Part shown: positions 22,217 through 31,508 of the stretch, in pieces
Layout: each line of letters starts with the position of its first letter
Position numbering within the stretch: the stretch's first letter is position 1
NCBI RefSeq assembly: GCF_016650815.1
Contig: NZ_JAEKEZ010000009.1
Location: forward strand, 1-64,000
Reading direction: 5' to 3'
Source: Pseudomonas sp. TH31
GTDB taxonomy: Bacteria; Pseudomonadota; Gammaproteobacteria; Pseudomonadales; Pseudomonadaceae
Length of the DNA stretch: 64,000 nt
The notes under the pieces: generated by a model
What the model was told of the DNA's origin: nothing
The model's input: only the letters and a program-made list of their open reading frames with translations
Database searches by the model: none
Made by a program: the position numbers and the translations under genes

Positions 22217-22825
22217 TCGGTTGTGCTCATTAGAGGGAGTGGGGAGGGGCGGGGTCTATCCGGTTTGTCGGCGAAGGCAGTCCATAAAATTGGCGGGCAG
22301 TGGCGGGTAATGCCGATCAGTTAAGCCGACACTCGATTCTGTAGCAGCTGGCGAAGCCTGCGTTCGGCTGCGAAGCAGTCGTGAAATCCGGCCACGCGGT
22401 GTTCCAGAAAGACCGCATGCTCAGGGTTTACGACTGCTTCGCAGCCGAACGCAGGCTCCGCCAGCTGCTACAAAAGTGCGCATTTCGCCCGAAATCTTCT
22501 TAACTGATCGGCATTAGGCAGTGGCGGGCCTAAAAGATCGTGCGCGCCGGGTAACAGGCCGGCGTATCAATCGTGCAGCGCCTACCCAAATCCCGCACCA
22601 AGCGATAAACGGCCGCACCTGTTTGCAGCATTCAGGTACTGTTTTGTGGGGCGGGTGTGCTGTACGAGGATGCGCCCAAGGTTTAACGCGACTGCTCTAT
22701 CCACTTAGTCGGTGATTGCTATCCACTGGGTTGGACGGGCGGTTTTGTGGCTTGGAACTTGCTGTTTTCAAGCCGACTACGCGCCGTTAGAGCGCGCTGA
22801 AGAAAATGGCCGTGAGTGCACCGTG
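22217..22825. other. Regulatory/intergenic region between divergent antA and antR, containing a BIME
   Basis: About 610 bases with no convincing gene. The centre (22341-22471) is an inverted REP pair of the GTAGCAGCTGGCGAAGCCTG type. It is bracketed by an inverted copy of TTAACTGATCGGCATT (about 22308-22323 and 22500-22516) and a repeated GGCAGTGGCGGG. A related TTAACTGATCGG sits at 47638. The stretch should carry the AntR-dependent antA promoter, but I could not assign its sites with confidence. Confidence 0.6.
22341..22471. repeat. BIME (inverted REP pair)
   Basis: GTAGCAGCTGGCGAAGCCTG at the left end and CCAGCTGCTAC at the right end, with GACTGCTTCGCAGCCGAACG inside. It has the same class and geometry as 23881-24011. 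Confidence 0.85.
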
Positions 22826-23839
22826 ATGAATAGCAAAACTGATCCGCAGTTTCGCGACATTCGTATTGATCGTTTTGACCTTGAGGGTGCGAGGAACTGG
22901 ATGTCCGGCATCTGTGGGCCGCATCGTCTCGTGACTGCGACCCCCGAGCGCATTCGCTTTCATCACAGCGCCAATGTATTCAAGTCGATGGCCACCACGT
23001 TGGGCACGATCGAATACGGCACCGATGTCACCGTCGACATCGAAGACGCCGAACACTTCAGCAGCTACAGCTTGAGTTTGCCGCTGGTGGGCGAGCAGGA
23101 GTTGAGCAAGAACGGCAGCGTATTGAAGTCCAACCGCGATCAAGGCGTGATCATTTCACCGAATGAAAACCAGGTACTGGCGATCTCCGGCGATTGCCGC
23201 AAAGTCCAGGTGGTCATCACTCGCGCCGCCATGAGTGAGTCGCTGGAGGGCCTGTTGCAGCGACCGCTGGAGGCGCCGTTGCGGTTCGAGTCGGTGATGG
23301 ACGCGGTCGACGGCGCATCGGCCTCGTGGTGGCGGATGGCGCGGTATTTCATCGCCGAGCTGGAGCGCAGCAGCGAGCTGTATGAGCAGGTGGCGTTCAC
23401 CCGGGATATCGAGAGTTCATTGATCAAAGGCTTGATCCTCGCTCAGCCGAACAATTACTCCGAAGAACTGAGGAGCGTGTTGGGCGTGAAGTTGCCGCAC
23501 TATCTGATCATTGCCCGGCAATACATCCACGCCAACGCCCGGGAAGCGCTGCACCTTGAGGACATCGAAGCCGCGACCGGGGTTTCACGCTTCAAGTTGT
23601 TCGAGGCCTTCAAGAAGTACTTCGCACTGTCGCCAATGGTTTACCTGAAAAAATACCGCTTGAACGCCGTGCGCCAGGACATTCTTGAGCATGGTTCGGC
23701 GCGCAATATTTCCGAGATCGCCCTGAGCTGGGGCTTCACGCACCTCGGGCGTTTTTCTGTCGAGTACCGCAAGTTGTTCGACGAATCCCCGAGCATGACC
23801 TTGCAGCGTAATGAAGCCCGCCGCATGCGCGGTTTCTAG
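22826..23839 (+). CDS. antR: AraC/XylS-family activator of the anthranilate operon
   Basis: Probable AntR, which activates antABC in response to anthranilate in pseudomonads. From ATG at 22826 the protein has 337 residues. Its N-terminal domain resembles AraC-binding-like domains (residues about 50-170), and its C terminus has two helix-turn-helix motifs (HLEDIEAATGVSRFKLFEAFKKYFALSPMVYLKKYRL and ISEIALSWGFTHLGRFSVEYRKLFDESPS). In-frame ATGs up to 22712 exist but would add an unlikely leader. It is divergent from antA. A BIME follows the stop. Confidence 0.9.
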   Translation: MNSKTDPQFRDIRIDRFDLEGARNWMSGICGPHRLVTATPERIRFHHSANVFKSMATTLGTIEYGTDVTVDIEDAEHFSSYSLSLPLVGEQELSKNGSVLKSNRDQGVIISPNENQVLAISGDCRKVQVVITRAAMSESLEGLLQRPLEAPLRFESVMDAVDGASASWWRMARYFIAELERSSELYEQVAFTRDIESSLIKGLILAQPNNYSEELRSVLGVKLPHYLIIARQYIHANAREALHLEDIEAATGVSRFKLFEAFKKYFALSPMVYLKKYRLNAVRQDILEHGSARNISEIALSWGFTHLGRFSVEYRKLFDESPSMTLQRNEARRMRGF

Positions 23840-23880
23840 GGCGCAGCAGTTAAGAAGATCCCGAGCGAATGCGCTCTTTT

Positions 23881-24011
23881 GTAGCAGCTGGCGAAGCCTG
23901 CGTTCGACTGCGAAGCAGTCGTAAACCCTGAATGCAAGGTCTTCCTGATGCACCGCGCCGTCTGATTTAACGACTGCTGCGCAGCCGAACGCAGGCTACG
24001 CCAGCTGCTAC
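23881..24011. repeat. BIME (inverted REP pair)
   Basis: Same GTAGCAGCTGGCGAAG...CAGCTGCTAC structure as at 22341-22471. It lies between the convergent antR and kynR genes. Confidence 0.85.
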
Positions 24012-24027
24012 GCATCGCGTGTGGACC

Positions 24028-24501
24028 TTATTTGCGCACCACCAAATCCAGCAACTCCTCACGTTCCTTGATTTTCTGCAGGACGATTTCAGAGCGGATA
24101 TCGGTGACGCCGGCGGTGCGGTTCAACTGATTGACGATGAAATCAGAGAAGTGTTTGAGGTTGCGTGCCTGGACCCGCAACACATAGTTGCTCGCCCCGG
24201 TAATCACATAAGCGGTGACGACTTCGGGCCACAACTGGACCTTCTTGATGAAGGTCTCATGCCAGTCCTCGACGTCCTGTCGCAACGACACATGGACGAT
24301 GGCTTCGAGCTCGATTCCCAGCCGTTCGGCACTCAGTACCGCGCGATAACCGGTGATGATTCCCTCACTTTCCAGCAGGCGCAAACGGCGTAAACAGGCC
24401 GACGGCGAGAGGGCTACTTTCTCCGCCAATTCCTGGTTACTGATACGGCCATCCTGTTGCAGGTAATGCAGGATTCGCAGGTCTGTCGCGTCGAGAATCA
24501 T
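24028..24501 (-). CDS. kynR: Lrp/AsnC-family regulator of kynurenine genes
   Basis: 157-residue feast/famine regulator: an N-terminal winged helix-turn-helix (DATDLRILHYLQQDGRISNQELAEKVALSPSACLRRLRLLE) and a C-terminal RAM ligand-binding domain (about residues 65-150). It is divergent from kynU with about 220 bases between them, the arrangement of kynR in P. aeruginosa, where it activates kyn genes in response to kynurenine. That function is assigned here by homology and position. Confidence 0.9.
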   Translation of the reverse strand: MILDATDLRILHYLQQDGRISNQELAEKVALSPSACLRRLRLLESEGIITGYRAVLSAERLGIELEAIVHVSLRQDVEDWHETFIKKVQLWPEVVTAYVITGASNYVLRVQARNLKHFSDFIVNQLNRTAGVTDIRSEIVLQKIKEREELLDLVVRK

Positions 24502-24721
24502 GATTGAATAAATCCGCGTTTATTGGGGTTTGATTCGAATTTCCTGCGAGATAACTACTATATGGCTGGTTACTTTGCACGAAAATTCTCCAAAGCTTCG
24601 TTCATTATTTCTCCACCGAGAAGGAGCAGAACCCCCCTGAAAAATGGCACTGGGCACCTTCCCCGACTCGATTATCGCGATCTGCCCGGACGGCACATCC
24701 TTGAAAAAAACAGGACACCCG

Positions 24722-25972
24722 ATGACGACAAGAAACGATTGCCTGGCGCTTGATGCCCAGGACGCTCTCGCACCACTGCGTCAGCGATTTGCACTGCCCG
24801 AAGGGGTGATTTATCTCGACGGCAACTCGCTGGGGGCACGGCCGGTCGCCGCTTTGGCGCGTGCTCAAGAGGTGATCGCCGAGGAATGGGGCAATGGCCT
24901 GATTCGCAGCTGGAACAGCGCTGGCTGGCGCGACCTCAGCGAACATCTGGGCAATCGATTGGCCGGGCTGATTGGTGCGCGTGAGGGTGAAGTGGTGGTC
25001 ACCGACACGACCTCGATCAACCTGTTCAAGGTGCTCAGCGCCGCTTTGCGGGTGCAGGCCAGCCGGTCGCCGACGCGGCGGGTGATCGTTACCGAAACCG
25101 GCAATTTCCCCACCGACCTGTACATCGCCGAAGGTCTGGCAGACATGCTGCAGCAGGGTTACACCTTGCGCCTGGTCGATAGCCCGGAAGAGTTGCCGCA
25201 AGCGATTGACCAGGACACCGCCGTGGTCATGCTCACCCACGTCAACTACAAAACCGGCTACATGCACGACATGCAGGCCTTGACCACGCTGACCCACGAA
25301 TGTGGCGCGCTGGCCATTTGGGACCTGGCGCATTCGGCTGGCGCGGTCCCGGTCGACCTGCATCAGGCGCGTGCCGATTACGCAATCGGCTGCACCTACA
25401 AGTACCTCAATGGCGGTCCCGGTTCGCAGGCCTTTGTCTGGGTCTCGCCTGACTTGTGTGATCTGGTGGCGCAGCCGTTGTCTGGCTGGTTCGGGCATTC
25501 GCGACAGTTCGCCATGGAGCCGGGCTACGAGCCGAGCAGCGGTATCGCTCGCTACTTGTGCGGCACGCAACCGATCACCTCATTGGCGATGGTCGAATGC
25601 GGTCTGGATATTTTCGCCCAGACCGACATGGCCAGCCTGCGCCGCAAATCCCTGGCCCTGACCGACCTGTTTATCGAACGGGTCGAGCAGCGCTGCGCCG
25701 CCCACGAACTGACCCTGATCACCCCGCGCGAACATGCCAGGCGTGGCAGCCATGTCAGCTTCGAACATCCCGAAGGTTATGCGGTTATTCAGGCCCTGAT
25801 CGCCCGTGGTGTGATCGGTGACTACCGTGAGCCGCAGATCATGCGCTTCGGTTTTACCCCGCTGTACACAACCTTTACCGAGGTCTGGGAGGCGGTGCAG
25901 ATCCTCGGCGAAATCCTTGATCAGAAAACCTGGTCGCAAGCGCAATTCCAGGTCCGCCACAGCGTGACCTGA
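24722..25972 (+). CDS. kynU: Kynureninase
   Basis: PLP enzyme that cleaves kynurenine to anthranilate and alanine, supplying the substrate of AntABC. It has 416 residues. The PLP-binding lysine is in [15 protein letters not shown] at about residue 227, the position known for the P. fluorescens enzyme. Other landmarks are [23 protein letters not shown], and [16 protein letters not shown]. The ATG at 24722 gives the family N terminus [14 protein letters not shown]; starting at 24644 would add 26 residues absent from the family. It is divergent from kynR and followed by a permease 65 bases downstream. Confidence 0.96.
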   Translation: MTTRNDCLALDAQDALAPLRQRFALPEGVIYLDGNSLGARPVAALARAQEVIAEEWGNGLIRSWNSAGWRDLSEHLGNRLAGLIGAREGEVVVTDTTSINLFKVLSAALRVQASRSPTRRVIVTETGNFPTDLYIAEGLADMLQQGYTLRLVDSPEELPQAIDQDTAVVMLTHVNYKTGYMHDMQALTTLTHECGALAIWDLAHSAGAVPVDLHQARADYAIGCTYKYLNGGPGSQAFVWVSPDLCDLVAQPLSGWFGHSRQFAMEPGYEPSSGIARYLCGTQPITSLAMVECGLDIFAQTDMASLRRKSLALTDLFIERVEQRCAAHELTLITPREHARRGSHVSFEHPEGYAVIQALIARGVIGDYREPQIMRFGFTPLYTTFTEVWEAVQILGEILDQKTWSQAQFQVRHSVT

Positions 25973-26037
25973 TACATCCGGCCTGCTTTCGCGCGACGTG
26001 CTCTCCTCAAGAAAAACAATATTAAGAGGCTGGAAAA

Positions 26038-27477
26038 ATGACCGACAACACCGGTTTTGAAAGCATATCCAAACGTGAACAGGGCCTGCGGCGCCAACTG
26101 ACTTCGGGCCAGATGAGCATGATCGCCATCGGTGGTGCGATTGGCACCGGGCTGTTTATGGGCAGTGCCTACGCCATTGGTTATGCCGGGCCGAGCGTGC
26201 TGCTGAGCTACGCCATTGGTGCCGTCATCACCTTGCTGTTGATGGGGTGCCTGGCTGAAATGACCGTGGCCCATTCGACCTCGGGTTCGTTTGGTGCCTA
26301 TGCCGAATTCTATGTCAGCCCGTTGGCCGGGTTTCTGGTGCGCTATGCCTATTGGGCCGCGATTGTGCTGGCGGTCGGCACGGAAGTGACGGCGGTGGCG
26401 ATGTACATGAAGTACTGGTTTGCCAACGTGCCGGAATGGATCTGGATCGTCTCGTTCTCCAGCATCCTGATCGTACTCAACGCGATCAGCGTGAAGACCT
26501 TCGGCACCTTCGAGTATTGGTTCTCGACCATCAAGATCGGCGCGATTGTCGGCTTTATCATTCTCGCGGTGTATGTGGTATTCGGGTCTGGCAACCCGGC
26601 GTACGGCGTCCACAACTACACCACCCACGGCGGCTTCTTCCCCAATGGCCTGCAAGGCATGTGGATCGCGGTGATCGTTTCCATCTTCAGCTACCTGAGC
26701 GTGGAAATGATCGCGGTGGCGGCGGGTGAAGCGCAGGATCCGGAGCAGGCGGTGAAGAAGGCTTTTCGCGCGACCATCGTGCGCCTGGTGGTGTTTTACC
26801 TGCTGACGCTGGCGCTGATGTTGGCCATCGTGCCGTGGGTTCAGGCCGGTCACGCTCAAAGCCCGTTCGTGACGGTTATGCAAACCATCGGTATTCCCGG
26901 CGCTACCGGGGTGATGAATTTTGTGATTCTGATCGCGGCATTGTCGGCGATGAACAGCCAGCTCTACATCACCACGCGCATGATGTTCAGCCTCTCGCGC
27001 GGCGGTTATGCGCCAAAGTCGATGGGCGTGTTGAGCAAAAGCGGGATCCCGCTGAATGCCTTGTTGCTGTCGAGTTCGGGCATCGCCCTGGCCACCTTGC
27101 TCAACCTCCTGTACCCGGAAAGCGCCTTCACCTTGATGATGGCGATCTCGATGTTCGGCGCCATTTTCACCTGGTTCATGATCTTCCTGACCCACTACTG
27201 CTTCCGTCGCTATCACGAGCGCAACGGTGAGCGAAAACTGTCGTTTCGCATGCGCCTGTTCCCCTACACCACCTTGTTGGGGCTGGTGCTGATGGGGGCG
27301 GTGATGATCACCACCTACTTCACCGAAGCGTTCAAGATGACGCTGGTGTTCGGTGTGCCGTTCCTGCTGATTCTCTCGCTGGTCTATGGCCTCTTTTTCA
27401 GAAAAGCCAAGCCTGCCTCACACCGAGAGCAAGGCCTCGAGCAAGGCGCTGGCATAACCGGGCAGGCTGCTGAATGA
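26038..27477 (+). CDS. AAT-family amino acid permease downstream of kynU
   Basis: Amino acid/proton symporter of 479 residues with about 12 hydrophobic helices. The N-terminal signature IAIGGAIGTGLFMGSAYAIGYAGPSVLLSYAIGAVI and the central GGFFPNGLQGMWIAVIVSIFSYLSVEMIAVAAGEA are clear. It is probably transcribed with kynU (65-base gap, AGGCTGG before the ATG), so uptake of tryptophan, kynurenine or a related amino acid is a reasonable guess. The last 60 bases overlap the 3' end of the convergent LysR gene. Confidence 0.9.
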   Translation: MTDNTGFESISKREQGLRRQLTSGQMSMIAIGGAIGTGLFMGSAYAIGYAGPSVLLSYAIGAVITLLLMGCLAEMTVAHSTSGSFGAYAEFYVSPLAGFLVRYAYWAAIVLAVGTEVTAVAMYMKYWFANVPEWIWIVSFSSILIVLNAISVKTFGTFEYWFSTIKIGAIVGFIILAVYVVFGSGNPAYGVHNYTTHGGFFPNGLQGMWIAVIVSIFSYLSVEMIAVAAGEAQDPEQAVKKAFRATIVRLVVFYLLTLALMLAIVPWVQAGHAQSPFVTVMQTIGIPGATGVMNFVILIAALSAMNSQLYITTRMMFSLSRGGYAPKSMGVLSKSGIPLNALLLSSSGIALATLLNLLYPESAFTLMMAISMFGAIFTWFMIFLTHYCFRRYHERNGERKLSFRMRLFPYTTLLGLVLMGAVMITTYFTEAFKMTLVFGVPFLLILSLVYGLFFRKAKPASHREQGLEQGAGITGQAAE

Positions 27478-28302
27478 GCGGGCGCACAGCAGCAGCTTTC
27501 GCTGTGCCCAGTCGTCTGTCAGGGCAACGCTTCTGAACGATTGATCGACGCCCCGGCGCTGGATCGCGGCCAGCGGCACAATCGCCAGCCCTGCGCCGCG
27601 AGCGACCATGCGAATCACCCCGTCGAAACCTTGCGCGCGGATGCGGATTTGCATGCGGATACCGCTGTGTAACGCCTGTTCTTCGAGGTACACCGCCAAT
27701 GCGCTGTTGGCGGGTAGCCCGACGTAATCGTGAAACAAGGTGTCGCTCAAACCGGGTGTCTGGACGTCGGCCAGGGGATGGTCGCGGGGCATGATCAGCA
27801 CCAGCGGGTCATCGCGAAAGGGCAGGGTTTCCAGGGTGTGGGTGTCTACCGCATCGGAGACGATACCGAGGTCCGCCGCGCCCTGGCGCAAGGCGTGAGT
27901 GATACGGGCGCTGGGCAGTTCCTGCAGGTCGATGTCGAGGTTGGGGTGCTCGCGCAGAAAGTCCGCGAGCAGCTCCGGCAGGTATTCGGTGATCGCGGTG
28001 GTGTTGCACAACAACCGCACCTGGCCTTTGACGCCCTTGGCGTAGTCGGCGAGGTCCTGTTGCATGCGTTCGGCCTGTTGCAGCAGAACCCTGGCGTGCT
28101 GCGCCAGGGCTTTGCCGGCCGGTGTTGGCGTGACACCACGGCGATTGCGTTGTAGAAACTCGATGCCCAGCGAAGCTTCCATGGCGCGGATGCGTGCGCT
28201 GGCGGCGGCCAGGGACAGGTGACTGCGGCCGGCGCCGGCGGTGATGTTGCCGGTGTCGAGGATGTTCAAGTAGAGGCGCAGGTCGGTCAGGTCGAAGTGC
28301 AT
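27418..28302 (-). CDS. LysR-family regulator
   Basis: LysR-type regulator of 294 residues. The start at 28302 (MHFDLTDLRLYLNILDTGNITAGAGRSHLSLAAASARIRAMEASLG) puts the helix-turn-helix at the very N terminus, as usual; upstream codons read through a REP. The effector domain has the typical LysR periplasmic-binding fold (KGQVRLLCNTTAITEYLPELLADFLREHPNLDIDL). It is divergent from the TauE/SafE transporter at 28521, which it probably controls. Target metabolite unknown. Confidence 0.9.
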   Translation of the reverse strand: MHFDLTDLRLYLNILDTGNITAGAGRSHLSLAAASARIRAMEASLGIEFLQRNRRGVTPTPAGKALAQHARVLLQQAERMQQDLADYAKGVKGQVRLLCNTTAITEYLPELLADFLREHPNLDIDLQELPSARITHALRQGAADLGIVSDAVDTHTLETLPFRDDPLVLIMPRDHPLADVQTPGLSDTLFHDYVGLPANSALAVYLEEQALHSGIRMQIRIRAQGFDGVIRMVARGAGLAIVPLAAIQRRGVDQSFRSVALTDDWAQRKLLLCARSFSSLPGYASALLEALLSV

Positions 28303-28340
28303 CGCTACACCTTCAGGTTTTTTGTTGTTCCGGCAGGCCT

Positions 28341-28419
28341 CTTCGCGAGCAAGCCCGTTTCCACATTGGATTTGCGCCAGGCAGAGATCCCCTGTGGGAG
28401 CGGGCTTGCTCGCGAAGGC
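28341..28419. repeat. REP-type inverted repeat (CTTCGCGAGCAAGCCCG class)
   Basis: CTTCGCGAGCAAGCCCG at 28341 and GGGAGCGGGCTTGCTCGCGAAG ending about 28419 form the second common Pseudomonas palindrome class. It lies in the promoter region between two divergent genes. Confidence 0.8.
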
Positions 28420-28520
28420 GCCAGTGGCCGTGACGAACTCTTCAAGTCTCTCGTAAAACAAGAGGCACCCTCAGTATATGGCAGATTTCCAACCCAGCCA
28501 TCCGGGCCCACCATAGCCCC

Positions 28521-29285
28521 ATGAAGACACTCGCCACGTTCTACCAAAACCTCGGCCTGGCCCTGTCCATGCTGGTCATCGCCACCTTCCTGCTCGCCGG
28601 GATGATCAAAGGTGTAATAGGCCTCGGCCTGCCGACGATTGCCATGGGCCTGCTCGGTCTGGCTATGGCGCCGTCGCAGGCTGCGGCGTTGTTGATCATC
28701 CCCGCGACCCTGACCAACATCTGGCAACTGGCATTCGGCGGGCACCTGCAAGGGCTGATCAAACGCTTGTGGCCGATGCTGCTGGCGATCTTCATCGGCA
28801 CCGGCGCCGGCACCGTGTGGGTCGGCATGGCTGGCGGTCATTGGGTGGTACGAGGATTGGGCGCGGCGTTGTTGATCTACGCCTTGAGCGGCCTGTTTCT
28901 ACCGACGATGCGCGTCGGCAGTCGCACCGAGCGTTGGCTCGGACCCTTGTGCGGCGTACTGACCGGTGTCATCACCTCGGCGACCGGCGTTTTCGTGATG
29001 CCGGCGGTGCCCTATCTGCAGGCACTGCCGCTAAACAAAGATCAACTGGTGCAGGCGCTGGGGCTGTCGTTCACCGTCTCGACCCTGGCGCTCGCCGCCG
29101 GCCTGTTCTGGCGCGGCGCCCTCGGCGGTGGCGAGTTGAGCGCTTCGTTGCTGGCGCTGATCCCGGCGGTGCTCGGCATGTTGCTCGGGCAATGGTTGCG
29201 TCAGCGGATCAGCGCCGTGTTGTTCAAGCGAGTGTTCTTTATCGGCCTCGGCTTACTCGGCGGCCACTTGCTGGTCAGCGGCTAG
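28521..29285 (+). CDS. TauE/SafE (TSUP) family membrane transporter
   Basis: 254-residue protein of the TSUP family, which exports sulfite or organosulfur/organic anions. It has about eight hydrophobic helices, with the duplicated family pattern G-hIKGVIGLGLPTIAMGLL in the first half and GVLTGVITSATGVFVMPAVPYLQALPLNKDQLVQALGLSFTVSTLALA in the second. It is divergent from a LysR regulator. Substrate not determinable. Its 3' end overlaps the following gene's 3' end on the other strand by a few bases. Confidence 0.88.
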   Translation: MKTLATFYQNLGLALSMLVIATFLLAGMIKGVIGLGLPTIAMGLLGLAMAPSQAAALLIIPATLTNIWQLAFGGHLQGLIKRLWPMLLAIFIGTGAGTVWVGMAGGHWVVRGLGAALLIYALSGLFLPTMRVGSRTERWLGPLCGVLTGVITSATGVFVMPAVPYLQALPLNKDQLVQALGLSFTVSTLALAAGLFWRGALGGGELSASLLALIPAVLGMLLGQWLRQRISAVLFKRVFFIGLGLLGGHLLVSG

Positions 29286-29588
29286 CCGATGACGGGCTGA
29301 GCATGTCGATCGGGCGGATGTCGAAATCCTGCTCCAGGTAGTCCATGCGCTGATCACGGAACTGCTGCATGTGCGGCAGGTTCGAGTGCACGTCCAGGTG
29401 GGCCCGGACTGCCAGATCTCGTAGAAGATAAACAGCGTCGGGTCCTGCTGGTCGCGCAGCATGTGGTACTCGATGCAACCGGGTTCGGCGCGGCTCGGTT
29501 CGACGTAGGCGCGAAACAGCGCTTCAAAGGCCTCGGCTTTTTCCGGGCGGGTCTTGGCGTGCAGGATGAAGCCTTGGACATCATTCAT
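29275..29588 (-). CDS. ABM-domain protein, putative quinol monooxygenase (one apparent frameshift)
   Basis: Small antibiotic-biosynthesis-monooxygenase (YgiN-like) ferredoxin-fold protein. The first frame gives MNDVQGFILHAKTRPEKAEAFEALF...GCIEYHMLRDQQDPTLFIFYEIWQSG. The continuation AHLDVHSNLPHMQQFRDQRMDYLEQDFDIRPIDML is in another frame. The shift falls in the GGGCCC context at 29400-29405 (plus). One added base gives 104 residues, the family length. The related YgiN acts on quinols. Likely intact in the cell. Confidence 0.82.
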
Positions 29589-29749
29589 CGAAAATCTTCC
29601 TCAAGTTAAGAATCGGCGAAAGTCTATGGCAACAATCGCCTGTTGATTCGTGCGTTTTGGTCAAATGAATTTTGTGAATCCGGCGCTTATTCCGCGCGAG
29701 GCGGGTCGTTACTCTGCCGCCATCGAATTCCAGCCTTCCGAGACCTCTC

Positions 29750-30340
29750 ATGAAAAAAGTCCTCCTGCTCAACGGCGGCAAAAAGTTCGCCCACTCCGAT
29801 GGTCGCTATAACGCCACCCTGCACGACACCGCGCTCGGCGTGCTGGATCGCGGCGGCGTGGATGTGAAGAGCACCTTCATCGACGAGGGCTACGACCTCG
29901 CTGAAGAAGTCGCCAAGTTTGTCTGGGCCGACGTGATCATTTACCAGATGCCGGGCTGGTGGATGGGCGCGCCGTGGACCGTGAAGAAGTACATCGACGA
30001 AGTCTTCACCGAAGGCCACGGCAGCCTCTACGCCAGTGACGGCCGCACCCGTTCCGATGCGTCGCAAAAGTACGGCAGCGGTGGTTTGTTGCAGGGCAAG
30101 CAATACATGTTGTCCCTGACCTGGAACGCACCGCAGCAAGCGTTTGACGACCCGACCGACTTCTTTGAAGCCAAGGGCGTGGACGCGGTGTACTTCCCGT
30201 TCCACAAGGCCAATACCTTCCTTGGCATGACCGGGTTGCCGACGTTTCTGTGCGTGGACGTGATGAAACGCCCGGACATCGAGCGGGATATGGCGCGGTA
30301 TGAGCAGCATTTGACTGAGGTGTTTGGTCTGTCTGTATAA
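29750..30340 (+). CDS. mdaB: NAD(P)H-quinone reductase, MdaB type
   Basis: Flavodoxin-fold FAD quinone reductase of 196 residues, giving two-electron reduction of quinones and oxidative-stress protection. Features are MKKVLLLNGGKKFAHSDGRYNATLHDTA, the substrate-site YQMPGWWMGAPWTVKKYIDEVFTEGHG, and YMLSLTWNAPQQAF, all typical of MdaB. It is followed by a BIME and then a LysR gene in the same direction; the two are often paired in pseudomonads. Confidence 0.92.
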   Translation: MKKVLLLNGGKKFAHSDGRYNATLHDTALGVLDRGGVDVKSTFIDEGYDLAEEVAKFVWADVIIYQMPGWWMGAPWTVKKYIDEVFTEGHGSLYASDGRTRSDASQKYGSGGLLQGKQYMLSLTWNAPQQAFDDPTDFFEAKGVDAVYFPFHKANTFLGMTGLPTFLCVDVMKRPDIERDMARYEQHLTEVFGLSV

Positions 30341-30371
30341 GTTTTCCGGCTGGTAGCCGTCGTAATGGCCG

Positions 30372-30455
30372 AAAAGATCGCAGCCTGCGGCAGCTCCTAC
30401 AGATTGCGTACACCCGATGGTTCTCCTTGTAGGCGCTGCCGAAGGCTGCGATCTT
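30372..30455. repeat. BIME (inverted REP pair)
   Basis: AAAGATCGCAGCCTGCGGCAGCTCCTAC at 30373-30400 and GTAGGCGCTGCCGAAGGCTG from 30429, between mdaB and the following LysR gene. Confidence 0.85.
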
Positions 30456-30493
30456 GGCGATCCATGCCACGCCGATTCGCAAAGAGGACCCAC

Positions 30494-31405
30494 GTGAAAG
30501 CCAGATCCGATGAATTGCAGATTTTCGTCTGCGTGATTGAATGCGGGTCGATTTCGGCTGCGGCCGAGCAGGTCGGGCAAACGCCGTCGGCAGTCAGTCG
30601 CACGCTGTCGCGGCTCGAAGCCAAGCTCGACACTACGCTGATCAACCGTACCACCCGGCGCATGGACCTGACCGAGGAGGGCAAGTATTTCTTCGAACAC
30701 GCCAAGCTGATTCTCGATCAGATGGACGAGCTCGAAGAGCGCCTCAATTCCCGCCAGCAAACCCCCTCCGGGCGCCTGCGCATCAACGCCGCCTCGCCCT
30801 TCATGCTGCACGCCATCGTGCCGTACATCGACGAGTTCCGCCGGCTCTACCCGGACATCCAGCTCGAACTCAACAGCAACGACCTGATCATTGACCTGCT
30901 GGAACAAAGCACCGACATCGCGATCCGTATCGGCACGTTGGCCGACTCGACCTTGCACGCCCGCTCACTCGGTTGCAGCCCGCTGCACATTGTCGCCAGC
31001 CCGGCGTACCTCGAGCAACACGGCACACCCGCCGCCGTCGCCGACCTCAACGGCCACGCGCTGCTCGGTTTTACCCAGAACGAAGGCCTCAACCAATGGC
31101 CGCTGCGCCATGTACACGGTGACCGCTGGCCGATCAACGCGGCCATCAACGCCTCCAGTGGCGAGACCGTGCGGCAACTGGCGCTGGAAGGCCAGGGCAT
31201 TGCCTGCCTGTCGCACTTCATGACCATTGAAGACATTCGCGCCGGGCGCCTGAAGGTGGTGCTGGCGGATTTCAACAGCGGCTATCGCCAGCCGATCAAC
31301 GCGGTGTACTACCGTAACTCGCAACTGGCCCTACGGATTCAGTGCTTCCTGGACTTCATCCAAAGCAAGTTGGCGGTTTACGCGAACGCAGAGTTCAAAG
31401 GCTGA
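30494..31405 (+). CDS. LysR-family regulator next to mdaB
   Basis: LysR regulator of 303 residues. The GTG start at 30494 follows GAGGA at 30484-30488 and begins VKARSDELQIFVCVIECGSISAAAEQVGQTPSAVSRTLSRLEAKLDTTLINRTTRRMDLTEEG, a complete helix-turn-helix. The longer reading frame from 30365 reads through the REP and is rejected. The effector domain belongs to the CrgA-like branch. It probably regulates mdaB or the downstream epimerase gene. Confidence 0.88.
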   Translation: MKARSDELQIFVCVIECGSISAAAEQVGQTPSAVSRTLSRLEAKLDTTLINRTTRRMDLTEEGKYFFEHAKLILDQMDELEERLNSRQQTPSGRLRINAASPFMLHAIVPYIDEFRRLYPDIQLELNSNDLIIDLLEQSTDIAIRIGTLADSTLHARSLGCSPLHIVASPAYLEQHGTPAAVADLNGHALLGFTQNEGLNQWPLRHVHGDRWPINAAINASSGETVRQLALEGQGIACLSHFMTIEDIRAGRLKVVLADFNSGYRQPINAVYYRNSQLALRIQCFLDFIQSKLAVYANAEFKG

Positions 31406-31508
31406 TTCGTGACCCCTGCGCAAGAGTGAATTGGGCCAGCGGGACTGTTTCGACCGGGATCGGTCCTTGATACTCGTGGCATCACTTATTCACGCAGGGA
31501 GTTTCTCC

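Noticed and set aside
25921..27216. 431-residue antisense frame over the permease gene
   Set aside because: Shadow of the AAT permease; no recognisable domain and high His/Arg content.
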